Shown here in pieces: positions 1 to 5,393 of a DNA stretch of 6,179 bases (positions within the stretch are counted from its first letter, which is position 1; every line of letters begins with the position of its first letter). The notes beneath the pieces were generated by a model. That model was given only the letters and a program-made list of their open reading frames with translations, had not been told where the DNA came from and did no database searches. The DNA is from an uncultured Roseiflexaceae bacterium. Lineage in GTDB: Bacteria; Chloroflexota; Chloroflexia; Chloroflexales; Roseiflexaceae. The stretch covers positions 1 to 6,179 of the forward strand of contig CAIPUQ010000406.1 in the NCBI GenBank assembly GCA_903868295.1. The letters are read 5' to 3'. The position numbers and the translations under genes are program-made.

Positions 1-44
1 ACCAACGAGCCCATGGCACCGGCGCCGATGATGGCGATGCGCAT
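1..44 (-). CDS. panE: Ketopantoate reductase PanE, N-terminal fragment (3' end outside window)
   Basis: Only the first 14 codons are visible, reading MRIAIIGAGAMGSL, and the gene runs off the left edge. The hydrophobic beta-strand followed by GAGAMG is the GxGxxG/A dinucleotide-binding turn that opens a Rossmann fold. This opening is typical of ketopantoate reductases (2-dehydropantoate 2-reductase), which use NADPH to reduce ketopantoate to pantoate in the cytoplasm. The ATG lies 7 nt after the panB stop, and a weak AGG that overlaps the stop codon sits 6 nt upstream, so the two are probably translationally coupled. PanB makes the substrate of PanE, so position supports the call. The fragment alone cannot exclude another Rossmann dehydrogenase, such as a 6-phosphogluconate or hydroxyisobutyrate dehydrogenase. 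Confidence 0.72.
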   Translation of the reverse strand, partial: MRIAIIGAGAMGSL

Positions 45-51
45 GCCAGAC

Positions 52-897
52 CTAGGCTTTCTGTTCTTTTTTGAGGCGGGCAATCATAGCAGCATCGATG
101 GGGAAGCTGTTTTCGGCACCGGGGAATGAGCCATTGAGGACATCTTGGTGGTACTGTTGCATGCCTTTTTTGATGAACGCACCGGCGTCGGCATAGATTT
201 TGCCGAACGGCAATCCAAAACCCGGGAACATTCCAAACATCTCGTGCGTGACGAGGACTTGACCATCACAGCCGCGTCCACCACCGATACCAATAGTTGG
301 CACCGTCAGGATGCTGGTGATGTATGCGGCCAAATCAGCAGGTACTGCTTCCATCAAGACACACCAGCAGCCGGCTGCCTGCATCGCGAGTGCATCGTCA
401 ACGATACGTTTGGCGTGTTCGTAGCTCTGGCCGCCGATCACATTGATGCCGCCAAGTGATGCTGCGGTCTGGGGTGTCAATCCGATGTGTCCGATAACGG
501 CGATGCCGGCGTCGACGATGGCTTTGGCAACGGGCGCTTGTTTGGCGGTACCTTCGAGTTTGACACAGTCCACGCCGGCTTCTTTGACGAGGCGACCGGC
601 ATTACGGATGGCTTCGGCGTGGTCTGCTTGATAGGACAGGAAGGGCATGTCGCCAACGATTAGGCAGCGTTTGGCGGTGCGTCCGACCGATCGGGCATGC
701 ATCACCATTTCGTCCATGGTGACCGGCGAGGTGCCGCTATACCCCAGCATGACCATGCCCAGTGAATCGCCGACCAAAATCATCTCGACACCTGATTCGT
801 CAACGAGCCGTGCAAACGGTGCGTCGTAGGCGGTCAGCATAGCGAAGGTTCGTTTGCCTTTGAGGCTTTGGATGAATGGGATGGTGACTTTTGTCAT
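52..897 (-). CDS. panB: 3-methyl-2-oxobutanoate hydroxymethyltransferase (ketopantoate hydroxymethyltransferase)
   Basis: This 281-residue protein is slightly longer than E. coli PanB and is complete. PanB transfers a hydroxymethyl group from 5,10-methylenetetrahydrofolate to alpha-ketoisovalerate, giving ketopantoate, the first committed step of pantothenate synthesis. It folds as a metal-dependent TIM barrel that assembles as a decamer in the cytoplasm. The expected motifs are in order: VGDSLGM with metal ligand D44, VGDMPF with D83, VKLEG with K113 and E115, GHIGLTPQ with H137, LMEAVP with the catalytic-base position E183, and IGIGGGRGCDGQVLV at about 201-216. The last has GGG where E. coli has GAG, a mild variation. 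No key residue is missing, so it should be active. The ATG start has AGAGG 7 nt upstream, at 905-909. It follows the M20 hydrolase gene by 12 nt and precedes panE by 7 nt. Confidence 0.97.
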   Translation of the reverse strand: MTKVTIPFIQSLKGKRTFAMLTAYDAPFARLVDESGVEMILVGDSLGMVMLGYSGTSPVTMDEMVMHARSVGRTAKRCLIVGDMPFLSYQADHAEAIRNAGRLVKEAGVDCVKLEGTAKQAPVAKAIVDAGIAVIGHIGLTPQTAASLGGINVIGGQSYEHAKRIVDDALAMQAAGCWCVLMEAVPADLAAYITSILTVPTIGIGGGRGCDGQVLVTHEMFGMFPGFGLPFGKIYADAGAFIKKGMQQYHQDVLNGSFPGAENSFPIDAAMIARLKKEQKA

Positions 898-904
898 AAT
901 CGAA

Positions 905-909
905 CCTCT
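905..909 (-). promoter_or_regulatory. Ribosome-binding site of panB
   Basis: AGAGG in the 12-nt gap after the M20 hydrolase stop, 7 nt before the panB ATG. It confirms the start at 897 and shows that panB is translated from the same message as the upstream gene. Confidence 0.7.
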
Positions 910-2139
910 CTATACAGGGGTTGAAAGAAATTGCAGTGCAGCATGAATATACACCCTAGCGGCATTATCTACTTCGGACAGGTGGACAAATTCGTCAGGC
1001 TGATGTGGAATGCGCTTGTGTCCTGGGCCATAGACGACCACAGGGACGCCACTATCGCGGGTAATAATCGTCCCATCGGTGGATCCCGGCACTCCGCCGT
1101 AGGGCGGCACGTCGCCATAAACTTTCAGGTGTGCTGTCCGCAAGGCTTGGACGAGTGGGTGCGACGTGGGTATCTCGGTGGAGGGGCGGTCGTCGATGAT
1201 GGTCAGCGCTACCTGGTAGCTGGGGTGCTTTTGGCACAGGACATCGATATACCCTTGGATTGTAGCAACGATGTGCTGGTGATTCACCCCCGGGATGGTG
1301 CGGATATCGAGGTAGACATCGGCGCTATCGGGCAATACATTGACCTGACTGGCATCACCACCGATGGGTGCTCGCAGGACCGTCGGGCTGATGTATATCT
1401 TTCCCAACAGCGGATGATCGCCGTGCGTCGACCGCAGTTCTGCCTGGAGATCGATAATTGGGTTGAGGAGGCGGATCAACGGGGTCAGTGCATTGACTCC
1501 TTCATCGGGCATAGCACCATGGGCGACCCGGCCGATGGAGTGCAATTTGAGCCGCAGGGCACCTTTTTGGGCGGTGCAGACCTCGTGCTCCTCGGGTTCA
1601 CAGATAATTGCACCGGCAGCGCCATCTGCATAACCGCGGGCGACGATGTCTTTGATACCAATCATCAGGCCTTCTTCGTCGACCGGGATGAGCAGCCGAA
1701 TCGTGCCGGCAAAGGGACTGCCGGCCAGTTGGAGGGCGCGCACCGCGTACAACATGGCTGCCACGCCGCTCTTCATATCGGCAGTGCCGCGGCCGTACAT
1801 GCGATCGCCGACGACAGTCGCGCCGAAGGGTGGGTAGGTCCAGTTGGCCAGATTGCCCGGCGTGACGACGTCGGTATGCCCTTCCATCAAAAGGAGAGCA
1901 CCAGCGCCGAAGCTGCCATGCAACTCCGCGACGATATTGGGGCGACCCGGTTGGACCTCCCAAACGGTCGGATTCAGCCCCCATTCGGTCAAGACATCGA
2001 CAACAAATGCTGCCGCTGCAGACTCGTTTGCGCCGGCTGTATCGGGCAAATACACACTGGGTATTTGGACAAAGCGTGCCAAAAAATCACGCATCCCAGC
2101 GGAGTCGAGATGGTGCAGTGCGGACTCTCCTGCTGTCAT
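910..2139 (-). CDS. M20-family metallopeptidase/deacylase (ArgE/DapE/ACY1/CPG2 type)
   Basis: A 409-residue cytoplasmic-looking hydrolase with no signal peptide. M20 enzymes use two zinc ions to hydrolyse amide bonds in N-acyl amino acids, dipeptides or carbamoyl amines. Numbered from the ATG, the metal and catalytic residues are all present: H88 and D90 in GHTDVV, bridging D121 in GTADMKSG, the general-base and ligand glutamates E155-E156 in DEEG, E181 in CEPEE, and the C-terminal ligand H379 in HQPDEFV. A lid/dimerisation domain spans roughly 190-300 and contains H207 in AHGAMPDEGVNA. The substrate cannot be read from sequence; family members include acetylornithine and succinyl-diaminopimelate deacylases, carnosinase-like dipeptidases and carboxypeptidases. 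A TTG at 2166 would add 9 residues inside ecfT but has no ribosome-binding site. The ATG at 2139 has GGAG 9 nt upstream and starts 4 nt after the ecfT stop, implying coupling to the transporter. Confidence 0.9.
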   Translation of the reverse strand: MTAGESALHHLDSAGMRDFLARFVQIPSVYLPDTAGANESAAAAFVVDVLTEWGLNPTVWEVQPGRPNIVAELHGSFGAGALLLMEGHTDVVTPGNLANWTYPPFGATVVGDRMYGRGTADMKSGVAAMLYAVRALQLAGSPFAGTIRLLIPVDEEGLMIGIKDIVARGYADGAAGAIICEPEEHEVCTAQKGALRLKLHSIGRVAHGAMPDEGVNALTPLIRLLNPIIDLQAELRSTHGDHPLLGKIYISPTVLRAPIGGDASQVNVLPDSADVYLDIRTIPGVNHQHIVATIQGYIDVLCQKHPSYQVALTIIDDRPSTEIPTSHPLVQALRTAHLKVYGDVPPYGGVPGSTDGTIITRDSGVPVVVYGPGHKRIPHQPDEFVHLSEVDNAARVYIHAALQFLSTPV

Positions 2140-2143
2140 ATGG

Positions 2144-2980
2144 TTAGACTCCAAATGTTCGACCAATATAGGCTGCGCTCACAGCAAAGAGCAGAATAAT
2201 CGACAGCGCAAACACGTCTGTTGAGGCGATGTGCATGGTGCGTAGTTTCGTACGACCCTCTCCTCCCTGATAACAGCGCGCGTTCATAGCCACAATGAGC
2301 ACTTCTGCACGATTCAGCGCATTCACAAACAAGGGAATCAGCACCGGTACGATTTTTTTCGTCCGTTCGATAACCCCGCCCGTGTCGAATCGCACACCAC
2401 GCGCAGTCTGCGCTCGAATCAGACGTTCGAGTTCGGTGATCAGCAGCGGGACAAATTTCAGCGCCACGGTCATTGTCATGACGAGTTCGTTCACCGGGAC
2501 ACGTAGTTTTTTCAACGGCTCGAACAGAATCTCTGCACCATCGGAAAGGTCAATCATTGTCGTGGTGAACATCAACATATTGATGGTGTGATACAGCAAT
2601 ATGACGCGTGTGAGTGTGTATAATCCAGCGCTGATTCCTTGCGGTGAGATTGACAATACCCACCATTGCCAGTACGGGTCTACTTGTACCCCGGCAGGAG
2701 CACGATAAAAAAGAATTTGAAAAGGGATAATAAACAACATCGTGCGCAACAGCAATCGGTAGCCGCGCAATGTATAGCCGACCGGGATTTTGGAGGTTAC
2801 TTGAATCAGAACGGCAATAGCGAGGATCGGGAGAATGCTGACAAAGCCACGCGTCATGAACGTACAGAACATCACGCACGCAACAGAGAGCATTTTGATG
2901 CGTGCATCCAGACGATGCACAACCGAGTTGACATTGATGTACTGCCCGAATGTGACGGTGCGCGAAAATTCGAGTGACAT
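2144..2980 (-). CDS. ecfT: Energy-coupling factor transporter transmembrane protein EcfT
   Basis: A 278-residue integral membrane protein that links the ECF ATPases to a substrate-binding S component and transmits ATP-driven motion. Hydrophobic segments lie roughly at residues 29-60, 70-92, 105-142 and 255-273, with a long amphipathic cytoplasmic stretch between the middle and last ones. That stretch carries the two diagnostic coupling motifs: ARG at 193-195 (in QTARGVRFD) and a variant ARC at 234-236 (in NARCYQGGEGRT). These short helices dock into grooves of the ATPases. The Arg of both is kept; the second Gly is Cys. The reading frame could begin at a TTG at 2983, but the adjacent ATG at 2980 has AAAGGAG exactly 6 nt upstream, so I use the ATG. 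It begins 3 nt after the fused ATPase stop and ends 4 nt before the M20 gene. Confidence 0.95.
   Translation of the reverse strand: MSLEFSRTVTFGQYINVNSVVHRLDARIKMLSVACVMFCTFMTRGFVSILPILAIAVLIQVTSKIPVGYTLRGYRLLLRTMLFIIPFQILFYRAPAGVQVDPYWQWWVLSISPQGISAGLYTLTRVILLYHTINMLMFTTTMIDLSDGAEILFEPLKKLRVPVNELVMTMTVALKFVPLLITELERLIRAQTARGVRFDTGGVIERTKKIVPVLIPLFVNALNRAEVLIVAMNARCYQGGEGRTKLRTMHIASTDVFALSIILLFAVSAAYIGRTFGV
2149..2152 (-). promoter_or_regulatory. Ribosome-binding site fixing the M20 hydrolase start
   Basis: GGAG near the 3' end of the ecfT coding region, 9 nt before the ATG at 2139. The competing in-frame TTG at 2166 lies upstream of this site and has nothing like a Shine-Dalgarno sequence before it, so the ATG is preferred. 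Confidence 0.6.
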
Positions 2981-2983
2981 CAA

Positions 2984-4738
2984 TTACTCCTTTGGCTGCG
3001 TACAAAAACGGCCGATTGTATCGCACAGTTCTTCGAGATGTAATATGGTGGTGGGAAAAGAAGGAATCTGCTGCTTGAGAACGCGTGCAATTTCCGCAGC
3101 TTCACTGAGTTCGAGCCCCACATCATGCAAAAGCTCTGCCTGATTCAATAATTCGCTGATGGTACCTTCTAGGAGCACACCGCCCTCGTGCATGACGATC
3201 GCATAATCTGCGAGTTCTGCCAGCTCATCAATAGTGTTGCCGACAATCAAGACGGTCAAGTGTGATTCTTGGGCGAGTCTTTTGACCAACAGTGCCAGCT
3301 CAGATCGACCACGGGGGTCAAGCCCTGCCACCGGCTCATCAAGAATCAACATTTCTGGCTCGCCTGCCAAAATCCCGGCTATTGCGACGCGTCGTTTTTG
3401 GCCTCCACTGAGTGCGTAGACATACCGTAAACGAAACGTCTGATAGTCAAGGCCGACGGCATGCAACGAGCGCTCGACGAGCGCCTTCGACGTTTCAGCG
3501 GGGAGTTTCTTGCGACGGGGAGAAAACGACACATCTTTGCCGACGGTCTCTTCAAACAATTGCGTTTCGGGCTGTTGAAAAACAACACCAATCCGGTCAC
3601 GCAAAGCGCCGATGTCATACCCTTTGGAGTGGATGTCAGTACCATCAACGAAAATCCGCCCGCTGTGGAGTGTGCGGAGCCCATTGAGACATTCGATAAG
3701 GGTACTTTTGCCTGCTTGCGTCCCTCCCAACACTGCAACAATCTGTCCACGATGGATGGAACACGAGACATTTCGAATTCCTATTGTTTCGAGCGGCGTA
3801 TCCTTCATATAGGAAAACGATGCATTTTGGACATCAATAAATGGTGGATCTGTCCGAACTGTGGGGACATCGGGTGATTGCAGCACAGCTGTCTGCATGG
3901 ATGGGACGGTCGAACACAACGGGACAATTGCAGTGCGTAATTCTTCTGCAGTGAGGATAGGCTCTGCGATAGGAAGGCCACGGCTTCGCAAGACGCGTCC
4001 TACTTTGGTGACTAACGGTACATCAAGACCTACCGCGGCGAGTTCTTCGCTCCGTGCAAAAATCTCTTTGGGTGTGCCATCCATCAGGACAGACCCACCA
4101 TCCATCACCACAATGCGGTCGAAATCAGTCACTTCGTGCATGAAATGGGTGATGTGAATGATACTCACACCCAAGCGGTCACGCAGTGCATGTGCAGTGC
4201 GCAGAAGGGAACGTGCAAGCACAGGAGCAATCATGGTCGTCGGTTCGTCGAGGATGAAGCACGATGGCTCCATCGCGAGCACCCCTGCGATGGCCACTCG
4301 TTGCCGCTCGCCGCCTGATAGACTGCTTATTTGTGCAGTGCGTATTGATTCGAGCTCCATCGTGGCAATTGCCGAATCGACACGTTGCTGAATCACTTCC
4401 CGCGGGAGCCCTAAATTCTCGGGGCCAAATGCAATATCATCAATCACCCTGTTTGCAATCAACTGGTCATCGGGACGTTGGAACACCAGTCCAACCTTGC
4501 GACGAATGTCGAATGCAGTCTTCTCGGTGACGTGTGTCCCGCCAACGGATAGTTCCCCTTGGGTGGGGAACATGACCGCTGCCATGAGTTTAGCGAGCGT
4601 ACTTTTGCCGCTTCCGTTGTGGCCGAGCAGCGCGACCAACTCGCCTGCCCGAATAGACAAAGAAACATCCGTAAGTGCACGGATGGGATTGGAACCGTTG
4701 GCATTATAGTCAAACGAAACTCGAGAAACGGTAATCAT
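2984..4738 (-). CDS. ecfA: Fused ECF ATPase, EcfA1-EcfA2 in one chain, with asymmetric catalytic motifs
   Basis: A 584-residue protein, twice the usual EcfA length, with two complete ABC ATPase units. It powers ECF transport from the cytoplasmic face together with EcfT. Half 1 (about 1-275) resembles EcfA1: Walker A GHNGSGKST 39-47, Q-loop Q87, signature LSGGE 140-144, Walker B ending D164-E165, H-loop H198. Half 2 (about 300-584) resembles EcfA2: Walker A GGTQAGKST 338-346, Q-loop Q388 followed by QLFEETV, signature LSGGQ 443-447, Walker B ending D467-E468, D-loop GLDP 472-475. Both halves keep the EcfA C-terminal tail (VGLDV and VGLEL regions). Two departures stand out: the D-loop of half 1 reads MIAP at 169-172 rather than MLDP, and the H-loop position of half 2 is N501 rather than His. 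The ATG has AAAGG 7 nt upstream, at 4746-4750, and ecfT follows by 3 nt. Confidence 0.95.
   Translation of the reverse strand: MITVSRVSFDYNANGSNPIRALTDVSLSIRAGELVALLGHNGSGKSTLAKLMAAVMFPTQGELSVGGTHVTEKTAFDIRRKVGLVFQRPDDQLIANRVIDDIAFGPENLGLPREVIQQRVDSAIATMELESIRTAQISSLSGGERQRVAIAGVLAMEPSCFILDEPTTMIAPVLARSLLRTAHALRDRLGVSIIHITHFMHEVTDFDRIVVMDGGSVLMDGTPKEIFARSEELAAVGLDVPLVTKVGRVLRSRGLPIAEPILTAEELRTAIVPLCSTVPSMQTAVLQSPDVPTVRTDPPFIDVQNASFSYMKDTPLETIGIRNVSCSIHRGQIVAVLGGTQAGKSTLIECLNGLRTLHSGRIFVDGTDIHSKGYDIGALRDRIGVVFQQPETQLFEETVGKDVSFSPRRKKLPAETSKALVERSLHAVGLDYQTFRLRYVYALSGGQKRRVAIAGILAGEPEMLILDEPVAGLDPRGRSELALLVKRLAQESHLTVLIVGNTIDELAELADYAIVMHEGGVLLEGTISELLNQAELLHDVGLELSEAAEIARVLKQQIPSFPTTILHLEELCDTIGRFCTQPKE
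2987..2993 (-). promoter_or_regulatory. Ribosome-binding site of ecfT, inside the end of ecfA
   Basis: AAAGGAG forms the last two sense codons of the fused ATPase (the Lys-Glu end) and lies 6 nt before the ecfT ATG at 2980. It decides between the adjacent TTG and ATG and indicates translational coupling of ATPase and EcfT. Confidence 0.75.
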
Positions 4739-4745
4739 AGCGAAA

Positions 4746-4750
4746 CCTTT
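4746..4750 (-). promoter_or_regulatory. Ribosome-binding site of the fused ecfA gene
   Basis: AAAGG, 7 nt before the ATG at 4738. Its first A closes the stem of the adjacent hairpin, so the hairpin and ribosome-binding site touch, which could affect initiation on this gene. Confidence 0.65.
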
Positions 4751-4777
4751 GCCGGCATGGAGGATTCCATGCCGGCA
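4750..4777 (-). repeat. Perfect inverted repeat (12-bp stem, 4-nt loop) between S component and ecfA
   Basis: The arms GCCGGCATGGA and TCCATGCCGGC (4751-4761 and 4766-4776) are exact reverse complements around a 4-nt loop, and one further T-A pair closes the stem at 4750/4777. The RNA would form a strong GC-rich hairpin in the 51-nt gap between the S component and the fused ATPase gene. In the transcribed (minus) direction no T tract follows, so it is not a standard intrinsic terminator, nor does it look like one on the plus strand. It may stabilise or set a processing end in the mRNA, tune the S-to-ATPase expression ratio, or be a copy of a dispersed palindrome; sequence alone does not decide. 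Confidence 0.8.
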
Positions 4778-4789
4778 TAGCGAGACAGA

Positions 4790-5341
4790 CTAGTAGGTGC
4801 CATCTTTGCTTTCGCTGGCCGTCGTAGACCCCGAACGTACCAGCTTGACCCCGCGGGCTACCAACACAGTCACAATAGCTGCAATCACGACTTCGACGAG
4901 CGCTTGCGGGATGATGGTTGGTACTGCTTCCACTGGAAGTAATCCAAAGGCGATCAATGCTCCCACGACAAAAACGGTGTTTGTAAGCGTCCCTACAACG
5001 CCTGCAGCGGCTGCTGCAACATCACTGTTGCGTTTTTCAAGCGCTTTGTAGACGTACCATGACGTCAGACCGATGAGTATCCGTGGCAGCACCGATACCA
5101 CGGGATTGGTGAACAGTCCCGACGTATCATTGAGCATGCTGAAAATACCGAAAATAGCGCCGGCCAGTATACCGACCACGGGTCCCTCAAGCACAGCACC
5201 GATGATAGCCGGGATGTGCATGATTGTTGCACTCCCACTCAGATTGGGGACAGGGATGAATCCGATTTGGGTAACGCCCAAGACAATGGCGATGGCACCG
5301 AGGACACCTGCGACCACGATTTGACGTACGTTGATCTTCAT
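4790..5341 (-). CDS. ECF transporter S component (substrate-binding membrane subunit), probably for pantothenate or a related precursor
   Basis: A 183-residue, strongly hydrophobic protein with about six predicted membrane segments (roughly residues 7-29, 42-52, 55-70, 80-99, 110-133, 143-165) and a polar C-terminal tail. S components bind a vitamin or metal substrate and dock on EcfT. Helix 1 carries small-xxx-small spacing (A11/G15, G12/A16), as expected for the surface that packs on EcfT. The stretch around SATIMHIPAI (37-46) followed by LEGPVVGILAGAIFG fits the general ECF_trnsprt S-component family. Specificity is not readable from sequence; the panB and panE genes in the same operon make pantothenate or a precursor the leading candidate. 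A TTG at 5368 would extend it by 9 residues, but AAAGGG lies 6 nt before the ATG at 5341, so I use that start. EcfA and EcfT lie just downstream, giving a complete dedicated transporter. Confidence 0.88.
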   Translation of the reverse strand: MKINVRQIVVAGVLGAIAIVLGVTQIGFIPVPNLSGSATIMHIPAIIGAVLEGPVVGILAGAIFGIFSMLNDTSGLFTNPVVSVLPRILIGLTSWYVYKALEKRNSDVAAAAAGVVGTLTNTVFVVGALIAFGLLPVEAVPTIIPQALVEVVIAAIVTVLVARGVKLVRSGSTTASESKDGTY

Positions 5342-5347
5342 TGACTT

Positions 5348-5353
5348 CCCTTT
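5348..5353 (-). promoter_or_regulatory. Ribosome-binding site fixing the S-component start
   Basis: AAAGGG located 6 nt before the ATG at 5341. It lies inside the extension that would follow from the TTG at 5368, favouring the shorter protein beginning MKINVRQ. Confidence 0.7.
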
Positions 5354-5393
5354 CTTACAGCGAACCAACTATAGTGACGAGCGGGAGCTCGGT

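Noticed and set aside
2140..2166. TTG start for the M20 hydrolase giving 9 extra residues
   Set aside because: No ribosome-binding site precedes the TTG, whereas the ATG at 2139 has GGAG at a workable distance and avoids overlapping ecfT.
931..2199. A 422-codon open frame on the plus strand covering the whole M20 gene
   Set aside because: It lies exactly antisense to a gene with all M20 metal ligands and its translation shows no recognisable domain. It is best explained as a shadow of the real gene's codon pattern.
2550..3026. A 158-codon minus-strand frame overlapping ecfT and the end of ecfA
   Set aside because: It is out of frame with EcfT, whose ARG motifs and membrane segments are clear; the alternative translation has no coherent feature.
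4739..4789. Intrinsic terminator or riboswitch in the S component-ecfA gap
   Set aside because: The hairpin is real but lacks a poly-T tail on either strand, and 51 nt is too short for a known vitamin riboswitch such as TPP or FMN.
5342..5393. Possible internal promoter before the S component: a TATAGT-like -10 with a poor -35 about 17 nt upstream
   Set aside because: The -35 matches the consensus at only about half its positions and the gap is only 52 nt. I cannot tell it from chance; transcription start mapping would decide.
5370..5393. Small GAGC/GCTC inverted repeat after the P1 stop as a terminator
   Set aside because: The stem is only 4 bp and has no T tract, too weak to call a terminator.
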